Shown piece by piece: positions 27,369 to 35,110 of a DNA stretch of 64,000 bases. The position numbers and the translations under genes are program-made. Source of the DNA: Aquimarina aggregata (lineage in GTDB: Bacteria > Bacteroidota > Bacteroidia > Flavobacteriales > Flavobacteriaceae); contig NZ_LQRT01000058.1 of assembly GCF_001632745.1 (NCBI RefSeq), positions 186,001 through 250,000 of the forward strand, in the 5' to 3' direction. How positions within the stretch are numbered: the stretch's first letter is position 1; the number at the start of each line of letters is the position of its first letter. Under the pieces are notes generated by a model. That model worked only from the letters and a program-made list of their open reading frames with translations, was not told where the DNA came from and did not search any database.

Positions 27369-28313
27369 TTAAAATTTTATAAACTGATAAGATTCGTCTT
27401 TATTAGTGATTGCAAAGTATCCTCCTTTTGGAAGATCGGATATCTGAACTGAGTTTGAGTCTTGGCTTTCTTTTACAATAGCACCATTCATCGCAATAAT
27501 TTTAATGAATTTATATGTAAGATCACCTGGAATGGTTAGAATATCTGAATCTTTATTAATAGAAAGCCTGATACTGCGTTTTCTTAAAGAAGAAAGTGTA
27601 ATAACTTTCTCTGGTTTTGAAATAAGAATACCACTCATTTCTTTACTTACTAAATATGTATTTGGGAAATCTTCATCTGACCCATAATAAAGAATGAACC
27701 TATATTTATTTCCTTCTGGCAAAGGATTGGTTTTAATTTGAATTCTTTCTGTACCACTTCCTTTTTCTACAGAAATTGCCTTGCTAGCGGCAACCCATTT
27801 TCCTTGGTCATATATAGCTACAACAATGTTTCTTTGTTGACTAGCTTTATATTGGATATCAAAATTATATACCCCAATATCAGAGAATTTAGTCGGAGTT
27901 AAAGGGGAAAAAGATGCGTCATCAAGAACAGGGGTTGTTTTTTTAACGATTTCGATATTATCAATGATCGAGGCAAATTTAGTAGTTTGCCACCCGCCAT
28001 TTCTTTCTCTTACAGAGACGACAAGTTTATAACCTGTTCCATTTGGAGGATTGTCTTTTGTTGGTAAATCTATTGGTACAAGTCCTTTTCCTTTAGATAC
28101 AGGAGTGGTTTTACCAGCCCAAAACTTTGATGGTCCTCCTGAAAAATCTATTGCAATATCACTATCTTGACTAACTTCATATCCTATATAAAAATTATAT
28201 GAGGTAGTACTTGGCATTTTTATAGGTACTTCTTTAATAAAAACTACCTTATCATTTTGTGCTAAGGCAATTATTGATAAAAAGAATGCGAACGTAAATA
28301 ATAATGGTTTCAT
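27369..28313 (-). CDS. Secreted two-repeat beta-sandwich protein with T9SS-like C-terminus
   Basis: A 314-residue protein with signal peptide ending IALAQ. Two related beta-sandwich units of about 100 residues are seen: the first has SYNFYIGYEVSQDSDIAIDF, the second YNFDIQYKASQQRNIVVAIY. The last 75 residues resemble a T9SS sorting domain (LRKRSIRLSINKD to SYQFIKF). No catalytic motif is visible. The repeat unit recalls the C-type repeats of the 1705-residue protein at 54365-59482 (FDISYEAAGAVDIYVEV). It probably binds polysaccharide at the surface. It overlaps the upstream esterase gene by 4 nt and lies 4 nt before GH86, so it is tightly coupled to galactan degradation. Function is inferred. 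Confidence 0.75.
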   Translation of the reverse strand: MKPLLFTFAFFLSIIALAQNDKVVFIKEVPIKMPSTTSYNFYIGYEVSQDSDIAIDFSGGPSKFWAGKTTPVSKGKGLVPIDLPTKDNPPNGTGYKLVVSVRERNGGWQTTKFASIIDNIEIVKKTTPVLDDASFSPLTPTKFSDIGVYNFDIQYKASQQRNIVVAIYDQGKWVAASKAISVEKGSGTERIQIKTNPLPEGNKYRFILYYGSDEDFPNTYLVSKEMSGILISKPEKVITLSSLRKRSIRLSINKDSDILTIPGDLTYKFIKIIAMNGAIVKESQDSNSVQISDLPKGGYFAITNKDESYQFIKF

Positions 28314-29401
28314 TTCTTAATTATATCTGATTTTATTATTGTAGTAAGTTTTTTAGCAATGATTTGATGTTCTTCTACTTTAGGATGTCCTTTGGTATTC
28401 TTAAAAGGAACAAAACAAGTAAAAATATTGTTGTCCTTTAACTGATCGATAGCAGAGGTAACATAGCTTGGCCATTTTGATTTTTCTTTTGTTACATCCA
28501 TATTACCAAGTAGGCATACGATACTGGCTTTAGGATAGTGTGTTCTAATTTTTTTAATAAACGATTGATAGTCATTTATAATCGTTTTTTCTGATGGTTT
28601 TTGTTTCCCAAATCGTCTCTTAAACTCTTCGTGCTCTGGGTGATTTACGATCCAAGAGTCGTTTTGAAATAAATTGACAACTACAATATCTGGGTGTTTT
28701 TTAAAGTCCCACTTGCTAGTTGCGTCATTAGGATTTAAGCGATCATACATTTCGGGCATAATCATATTAAACCAACTAACCATAATCCCTATTCCTCCTC
28801 TTGCAATGCAAGTATATTCTGCATTTATCGTTCTTGCAGTCATCGCCGCATACGTCATGTAATTGTTAGTTACATTACCATCTGGTTTATCCTCTCCAGA
28901 GTAATCTTCATTACCATGTCCTGTGGTTATAGAGTCACCATAAAATTCTATAGAAAGAGGTTTTTTTTCATTAGGAGGTACTACTTTTGATCCAAAAATT
29001 TCAAAACCATAAAATAAAGTAGTGCCGTAGGTCCATTCATTTCTTTTAGTTAATTCTATAGAGTGTTGTCCTGAAGAAAGGTTATCAGCCAATATATAAG
29101 TGTGCTTCCCTTTTTTTAATTTCAGAACATCAATTTTTTGGTTGTCGATTATAATATTATAGTAATTAGTACCATTTTGATCTTCTAGAATGGCTTTTGC
29201 AGAGATTCCATTAAAATTTACTTTCAGAGAAGTTCCCGACCAATACAGTTCTGAAGCCTGTTTGGTTTCACTTTTACCGATACGTCCCTCATAAGTAATA
29301 TTCTTATCATCATGAGCAATTATAATAACCTTATTGTTCGTATTAGAAGCTTTGCAGCTTAATAAGAAAAGTAGTGTTATAGATGTGAAAAAATGTTTCA
29401 T
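28310..29401 (-). CDS. CE2-like SGNH carbohydrate esterase lipoprotein
   Basis: A 363-residue lipoprotein (lipobox LLSC) with an N-terminal jelly-roll of about 120 residues followed by an SGNH domain, as in carbohydrate esterase family 2. Motifs are IEFYGDSITTGHG with the catalytic Ser, LFQND, and the late His in NTKGHPKVEEHQ. CE2 members remove acetyl groups from sugars. In this operon the substrate would be a substituted red-algal galactan. It lies 8 nt after the GH2 gene and overlaps the accessory gene by 4 nt. The fold is certain; the acyl group is not known. Confidence 0.8.
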   Translation of the reverse strand: MKHFFTSITLLFLLSCKASNTNNKVIIIAHDDKNITYEGRIGKSETKQASELYWSGTSLKVNFNGISAKAILEDQNGTNYYNIIIDNQKIDVLKLKKGKHTYILADNLSSGQHSIELTKRNEWTYGTTLFYGFEIFGSKVVPPNEKKPLSIEFYGDSITTGHGNEDYSGEDKPDGNVTNNYMTYAAMTARTINAEYTCIARGGIGIMVSWFNMIMPEMYDRLNPNDATSKWDFKKHPDIVVVNLFQNDSWIVNHPEHEEFKRRFGKQKPSEKTIINDYQSFIKKIRTHYPKASIVCLLGNMDVTKEKSKWPSYVTSAIDQLKDNNIFTCFVPFKNTKGHPKVEEHQIIAKKLTTIIKSDIIKK

Positions 29402-29409
29402 TCTAAATA

Positions 29410-32277
29410 TTATTTTCTTTTTAAAACAAATCCATTAAGCCATAATTCTTGGTTTTCTTTCTTTTTTTTGAAAACTATGGTTATTGGATTGGTTCCATCA
29501 GAGGTTAAAAGTGATTTTACATGCAGCGGTTTTCGTTCTCCTGTAGTAGTTGTATGTTGAAAATTTACAACATGATCATCGGCTGGTTTAGCCAACTGTC
29601 CAAGGGCATCATTTATCACGACTTCTATAGTGTTATTAGGCTTATGATTTCTTTTTGCCAAATGATGATATGTTTCTAAATAATACTCTCCTTTTTCTAG
29701 ATGTACTATTTCTAATTTGAGTTCTCCTTTTTCAGTATATAAACCATCGGCAGATACAAAACCTAATTCACCAGTTACTGCACTATTTTTATGCCATTGT
29801 ATAGCGTCGTTAGAACTAATTTTGAATGTTAGATTTTTGTAAGCATTGTTTTTTAAAGTATGATTTTCAGAGTTTGTTCCTGTCCAAGCACTCCATTCAT
29901 GCTCTACTAATTGTTCGTTTCCACCGATGTCTACTTTGATTATAGGGTAATCAAAAATCGGTCTGGCATTTTTTTGTATTTCATCGGTATTGAATTTACT
30001 GCTTACTATAGCTATATTTTCACTTTTTAATCCTTTTGATTTTGCTGTTACGGTAATATTACCAGGAGTTTCTGTTGTTCGAATGTATATTGAGGCAACT
30101 CCATTAAACAAAGTTGCAGGATTTATATTGGCTGTCCCATTATCGACTATGACTCCTTCACCAGTGATACTAAATTGAACAGCATTAGTAGCAGAAGTAA
30201 CAATTTCTCCGTTTTTATCAAGTATAGATGCATGTACAAGTCTTAAATCAGAACCACCGGCATAAAAGGGTTTATCTTCAATATTAAAATGTAAAGAAAT
30301 ATGATGAGGCGTGTCTTCTTTATGTCTAGTGTGTTCTACAGTTTTTATACCGTGATTTATTCCTTCTGCTCTAAGCTCTCCTTCCTTCCAATCAAAAAGA
30401 AAGGTAAATGAGGGGTGATTAAGGTTAACTTTTGTAATGTCATTATCTGGTGTTTGTTTACCTATTAGTTTTTCATTGTGATACAGAGCAACTTCTTGAG
30501 TGTTACTATATACTCTTATTTTACCATTTTTAGAAGCTGTTTCATCAGCAATATGCACTATTGGGGTTGGTACTAACTCTGATTGGTACCAATAATATAC
30601 TGGTTTGGGTACGCGATAAGCACTTAATACCGCATAGTTTGTCATGAAATCTCTAGTAAACTGATTATCATTTTTTTGTAAATGATTATAATCTGCTCCT
30701 AGCCAAGCAATAGCAGCAATATTTTTTTTACTTCCTTTATATCTAGAAATATGAAATTGATTGGATTCTGCGTTTGGAGAACTACCATGCTCCATAACCA
30801 TTTCAAAATCACTTTCGGCAAATTGTGTTCTATTATAGTCCATAGTAGCATAAACATCTGTTATACCTGAATTTATGATGCCATTCCATGGGCTTGAGGC
30901 AGATGCTGTTAATCTAAAAGGGTCTTCTTCTTTGGTAACATGTTGCATTTGGGGTACTGGACCTCTATGATTTATACCAGCACCCCAAAATACAATTGAT
31001 GGGTGATTTCTATGGTTTCTAATCATAGTTCTGGTTGCAGACTCTAGTTTAGAAAACCATAGTTTATCTCCCCACTCTATCCAAGTGGGGGGCTCTTCAT
31101 ATACTAATAACCCTAATTCATCACATGCTTTGAGAAATTCATCATCTTGAGTGTAATGCGATAGTCTAATGATGTTCATTCCTGCTTTTTTGTATTGTAA
31201 AGCTTCGTTATAGTGAAATGAATTTGGTACAGCATCACCAATATTAGGATAGTTTTGATGTCTATTTACACCTATAAGAAAAATAGGTTCACCATTTAAA
31301 ACAAACCCTTTACCTTCAACCAATTTAAAAGTCCTAAAACCAAAATTATTTTCAACAAAATCAACAGGTTTGTTGTTTTCGTAGATTACAGAGTTAACTC
31401 TATACAAATAAGGTGTATCTGGCGACCAGGTATGAAAATCATCATCAGTAATACTAGTAGTTTGTCTAAACGTATGATTAGCATTTGCAGCTATTGTTAT
31501 TTGTTGGATTATTTTTTTTAATACATAACCTTCTGCATTTATAATTTTTGTTATGATCTTACAGTTTTTAGAGGTGTTATTTTGATTAGTAACAGAAGTT
31601 TTAATAGATACTGTACCATTTTTTTTGTTTACAGTAGGTGTCGTAATATGGACTCCTGCATCAAATTTGTCCCAATTATAAGTTACATGTACTTTGTTGG
31701 TGGTGACTAAATATAAATCTCTATATAATCCTCCAAATTTCACGTAATCGGTTCTATGTGGATCTGGAGCAATAGTTTTATCAAATCGATTGTCGGCTTT
31801 TATAACAATGAGATTGTCTTGCCCAAATTTTACATGATCAGTAATATCAAAATGAAAAGGGATGTATCCATTTATGTTGTGATTACCAACTTTTTTACCG
31901 TTTACCCACAACTCAGTAGCATTGTGAACACCTTCAAACTCAAGAAAAACTTTTTTGTTGGAGTTCTCTGCTATGGTTACTGTTTTTCTATACCAACCAT
32001 ATTCTCGAAGATACTTTTTCTGTTCCCAACCCTCACTAATACTATCTAATTCATAAGATACTAATTTTAAGGTGTGTGGTATGGATACTTTAGTCCAATT
32101 AGAATCTTTAAAACCAATAGTTTCAGGATCACCCTTTATATTGCCTAGATGAAATTTCCAGCCGTTATTTAAGTTCGTTTTGGTTCTATCTGTATTGGGG
32201 TACCCTTGCGGTAACTTTTTTTGTTGAGCAGAAACAGAAACCGTAATGGCAAAGAGGAAAACGATATGCTTTATCAT
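29410..32277 (-). CDS. GH2-family enzyme lacking the usual acid/base Glu
   Basis: I start at ATG 32277 (MIKHIVF), 5 nt after the stop of the upstream GH16 gene; a longer frame from 32301 would overlap that gene and spoil the signal peptide, which ends SVSAQ. The 955 residues show the full GH2 domain set, with extra C-terminal Ig-like and malectin/CBM-like domains. Where other GH2 enzymes have WSxGNE, this one has FWGAGINHRG, so the acid/base position (about residue 436) is Asn. The likely nucleophile remains in VMEHGSS (about residue 496). It may act on an unusual linkage or use another residue, or be a binding protein. GH2 membership is certain. Confidence 0.85.
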   Translation of the reverse strand: MIKHIVFLFAITVSVSAQQKKLPQGYPNTDRTKTNLNNGWKFHLGNIKGDPETIGFKDSNWTKVSIPHTLKLVSYELDSISEGWEQKKYLREYGWYRKTVTIAENSNKKVFLEFEGVHNATELWVNGKKVGNHNINGYIPFHFDITDHVKFGQDNLIVIKADNRFDKTIAPDPHRTDYVKFGGLYRDLYLVTTNKVHVTYNWDKFDAGVHITTPTVNKKNGTVSIKTSVTNQNNTSKNCKIITKIINAEGYVLKKIIQQITIAANANHTFRQTTSITDDDFHTWSPDTPYLYRVNSVIYENNKPVDFVENNFGFRTFKLVEGKGFVLNGEPIFLIGVNRHQNYPNIGDAVPNSFHYNEALQYKKAGMNIIRLSHYTQDDEFLKACDELGLLVYEEPPTWIEWGDKLWFSKLESATRTMIRNHRNHPSIVFWGAGINHRGPVPQMQHVTKEEDPFRLTASASSPWNGIINSGITDVYATMDYNRTQFAESDFEMVMEHGSSPNAESNQFHISRYKGSKKNIAAIAWLGADYNHLQKNDNQFTRDFMTNYAVLSAYRVPKPVYYWYQSELVPTPIVHIADETASKNGKIRVYSNTQEVALYHNEKLIGKQTPDNDITKVNLNHPSFTFLFDWKEGELRAEGINHGIKTVEHTRHKEDTPHHISLHFNIEDKPFYAGGSDLRLVHASILDKNGEIVTSATNAVQFSITGEGVIVDNGTANINPATLFNGVASIYIRTTETPGNITVTAKSKGLKSENIAIVSSKFNTDEIQKNARPIFDYPIIKVDIGGNEQLVEHEWSAWTGTNSENHTLKNNAYKNLTFKISSNDAIQWHKNSAVTGELGFVSADGLYTEKGELKLEIVHLEKGEYYLETYHHLAKRNHKPNNTIEVVINDALGQLAKPADDHVVNFQHTTTTGERKPLHVKSLLTSDGTNPITIVFKKKKENQELWLNGFVLKRK

Positions 32278-32282
32278 AAGTG

Positions 32283-33155
32283 TTATTGGGCTTTTTTCCA
32301 TGCTCTGAAATACTTTATATGAAACTCACCATCTAAACGATTATCATCGGGTAGTGCCCCAAACCATTTATTAGATTCACAATTAAAGTTAACTTCTAAG
32401 GGCTGGTGCCAGTGTGTGTTTCTCGCTTCGCGGAAAAGTATCCCATCAATATAAAATCTAATGTATTCTTCTGTCCATTCTAATCCCCATACGTGATAAT
32501 CTTGCTGTAGTTCTTTAGGGAAATAAAACTTTTTTGTTCTTGAAAAATGTTTTTTAACATCTCCTTTGTCTTTAGGGGCTCTAAATACATGTATGTTAGA
32601 ATTAAGATCATGTCTATTGTATGCTAAACCAGGAGCATTTTCACAAATATCAATTTCTGTCCACCAATCTTTACTAACATTTGTCATCCAAAAACCAGAT
32701 ACCCAAGGTGCATCCATAAGTTTACATTCTGCTTCAAAATAACCATACAAGAATTTATTTTTACTTTTAATAAAACCTGTAGTATGAGTAAAACCTTCTG
32801 GTAATTTTTCTTTTTTATGTTTATTAACTCGAATTACAAGTTCATCGTTTTCGAGAGAAACATTAGATCCATGAAAATATGTCGGTGGACGACCTTTCCA
32901 TTTCGGATTGTTTGGATACCATTTTTTCTCGTTTAATTGATCACTTGCAAATTCATCAGAGTATTGTTTAAGTAATTCCCATTTTGTTGTATTATTTTGA
33001 TCAGAAAGGGGGTATAAGTCATTGATACGGGTTATTGCATTTTCTATTTTTATAGAATCGACATAGTTTTTTGGCGGAATGGTTAAATCCTGTGCTACAG
33101 CTATACTAAAGGTTATAAGCGATATGAATAGCGAATTGCGTATTTTTTTTCTCAT
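32283..33155 (-). CDS. GH16-family endo-galactanase (agarase/porphyranase-like)
   Basis: A 290-residue protein with signal peptide ending AVAQ and a single GH16 jelly-roll domain. The catalytic ExDxxE is in WTEIDICENA (about Glu167, Asp169, Glu172), preceded by YGYFEAECKL and SGFWMTN, and followed by HVWGLEWTEEYIRFYIDG. It has no carbohydrate-binding module or T9SS domain, unlike the other two GH16 proteins in the window, and it heads an operon with GH2, esterase and GH86. It likely cuts beta-1,4 galactose linkages. Agarase or porphyranase specificity cannot be separated by eye. Confidence 0.87.
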   Translation of the reverse strand: MRKKIRNSLFISLITFSIAVAQDLTIPPKNYVDSIKIENAITRINDLYPLSDQNNTTKWELLKQYSDEFASDQLNEKKWYPNNPKWKGRPPTYFHGSNVSLENDELVIRVNKHKKEKLPEGFTHTTGFIKSKNKFLYGYFEAECKLMDAPWVSGFWMTNVSKDWWTEIDICENAPGLAYNRHDLNSNIHVFRAPKDKGDVKKHFSRTKKFYFPKELQQDYHVWGLEWTEEYIRFYIDGILFREARNTHWHQPLEVNFNCESNKWFGALPDDNRLDGEFHIKYFRAWKKAQ

Positions 33156-33486
33156 TTTTATGTTTCAATGATTTATAAAGTTAAAACTACCTAATTATAG
33201 AGTTTAGAAAGATTCAATTGTATTTTTTAGTATAACATATGTGTTTATTATTTGAGTGATATTTTTAGAGGGTATTGTAATAAAAAGCTTTGAATTGATT
33301 ACTGATCAGTAGAGTATAAAGAATTTTTATGATTTGCAGCTTTTTTGATGCGTTCAGTTTATAGTGGTGTTTATTGCATGGTTTTAAAACCATTTATTCT
33401 CGTTTTTGAACCAAAAGGTGTATAGTAAAATTTAAAGATATCGGCTATATTTTGAATCTTTGTGTAACATAAATCCAAGCTTAATT
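33156..33486. promoter_or_regulatory. Divergent promoter region between GH16 and sulfatase operons
   Basis: About 330 non-coding bases. A copy of the recurrent motif lies at 33215-33243, oriented toward the GH16 operon. On the sulfatase side TATATTTTG at about 33446-33454 resembles the TAnnTTTG minus-7 element of Bacteroidota. I see no gene remnant. Confidence 0.5.
33215..33243 (-). promoter_or_regulatory. Recurrent motif site B (candidate operator)
   Basis: Read in gene direction the element is CACATATGTTATAC followed by AAAAAATACAATTG, beginning about 60 nt before the start codon of the GH16 gene at 33155. It shares CATATGTT and the A-rich ACA block with sites A, C and D. Confidence 0.5.
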
Positions 33487-35043
33487 ATGACAAAAAAACT
33501 AGTTAATACGTTACTGTTGGGGTTACTTATTTTATTCGTTTCATGTGATTCAAAAAAAAAGGAAGATAAGACAGTACAGGCGGTCACACCTAAACCAAAT
33601 ATTGTTGTTTTTTATGTAGATGATTTAGGGTATGGAGATTTGAGCTCGTATGGAGCCACAGGAGTGCAAACACCTAATGTAGATAGGTTGGCAAACGAAG
33701 GTATTAAATTTACAGATGCCCACAGTAGTTCTGCAACATGCACCCCTTCAAGATATTCATTGCTAACTGGTAATTATGCATTTAGGAACAATGCGGCGGT
33801 TTTAAAAGGCGACGCACCATTAATTATTGATCCAAGTATAGAGACTTTGCCTGATATGCTTAAAAAGGGAGGTTATAGAACAGGAGTAGTTGGAAAATGG
33901 CACCTAGGTTTAGGAAATGGTGATGTGGATTGGAATAAAGAAATAAAGCCTGGTCCTTTAGAAATAGGTTTCGACTATAGCTTTTTAATACCGTCTACAG
34001 GAGATAGAGTTCCTTCTGTATATGTAGAAAATCATCATGTTATTAATCATTTAGATAAAAATGATCCCATAGAAGTTAGTTATGTGTCCAAATTTGGAAA
34101 AATGCCTAATGGGATTGATCATCCTGAGTTATTACGTCAAAATGCGGATAATCAACATAGCGGAACCATTGTAAACGGTATTAGTAGAATTGGTTTTATG
34201 GATGGAGGTACTTCTGCACTTTGGAAAGATGAAGACTTTCCGGATATTTTAACAGATAAGGCTATTGATTTTATAGATCAGTCTAAGGATGATCCATTCT
34301 TTTTGTTCTTTTCATTTCATGATATTCATGTACCTAGATTACCGCATGAAAGATTTCAAGGTAAAAGTAGCATGGGACCAAGAGGAGATGCCATTGTTCA
34401 GATGGATTGGATGACTGGGAAAGTAATGAAAGCACTAGAAAAACAAAATTTATTAGAGAATACATTGGTAATTTTTACAAGTGATAATGGTCCTGTTTTA
34501 AATGATGGGTATGAAGATCTGGCTGAAGAAAAATTAGGGAATCATAAGCCTTCTGGGATTTATAGAGGTGGTAAATACAGTGCTTATGAAGCAGGAACAA
34601 GAATGCCCACTATAACTTTTTGGAAAGGTAAAATTGCTCCGGGAGTTAGTAATGCAATTTGGAGTCAAGTCGATATTTATGCTTCATTAGCAAATTTAAT
34701 CAAACAACCAATCGCAAAAAATACGGCTATTGATAGTGAAAACATGCTACCAATCATGTTATCCGCAAAAGAACAAAAAGGTAGAGACTATTTATTAGAA
34801 GAATCTTATACTTTATCACTAAGGAAAGAAAACTGGAAGTATATAGCACCGTTTCCTTTAAATAAGGCAATACCAGACTTTATTGAAAAAGCCAAAAATA
34901 TAGAAGGAGGGCATACTTATGAACCTCAATTATATGATTTAGAAAACGATCCTTCAGAAAAAAATAATTTAGCAAGTGAGTATGCGGAAAAGGTAACCGA
35001 ATTAAAAACAGTATTAGAAAAAATAAAAAATAAGACAAACTAA
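33487..35043 (+). CDS. S1-family formylglycine sulfatase lipoprotein
   Basis: I start at ATG 33487 (MTKKLVN), which gives a lipoprotein signal ending FVSC; an upstream in-frame ATG at 33460 adds nine residues that weaken the signal. The 518 residues show IVVFYVDDLGYGDLSSYGA with two metal-binding Asp, the modification motif ATCTPSRYSLLTG (Cys about residue 85), VVGKWHLG and FTSDNGPV. It should remove sulfate from a glycan in the periplasm after maturation by a formylglycine-generating enzyme. It is the first gene of the seven-gene plus-strand run. Subfamily not assigned. Confidence 0.93.
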   Translation: MTKKLVNTLLLGLLILFVSCDSKKKEDKTVQAVTPKPNIVVFYVDDLGYGDLSSYGATGVQTPNVDRLANEGIKFTDAHSSSATCTPSRYSLLTGNYAFRNNAAVLKGDAPLIIDPSIETLPDMLKKGGYRTGVVGKWHLGLGNGDVDWNKEIKPGPLEIGFDYSFLIPSTGDRVPSVYVENHHVINHLDKNDPIEVSYVSKFGKMPNGIDHPELLRQNADNQHSGTIVNGISRIGFMDGGTSALWKDEDFPDILTDKAIDFIDQSKDDPFFLFFSFHDIHVPRLPHERFQGKSSMGPRGDAIVQMDWMTGKVMKALEKQNLLENTLVIFTSDNGPVLNDGYEDLAEEKLGNHKPSGIYRGGKYSAYEAGTRMPTITFWKGKIAPGVSNAIWSQVDIYASLANLIKQPIAKNTAIDSENMLPIMLSAKEQKGRDYLLEESYTLSLRKENWKYIAPFPLNKAIPDFIEKAKNIEGGHTYEPQLYDLENDPSEKNNLASEYAEKVTELKTVLEKIKNKTN

Positions 35044-35110
35044 TTCTTCTGTTCAAACTTTAAGAGCGTATTACTAAGCCTTAGTTCATTGTTTATAAAT
35101 TAAAACGTCT

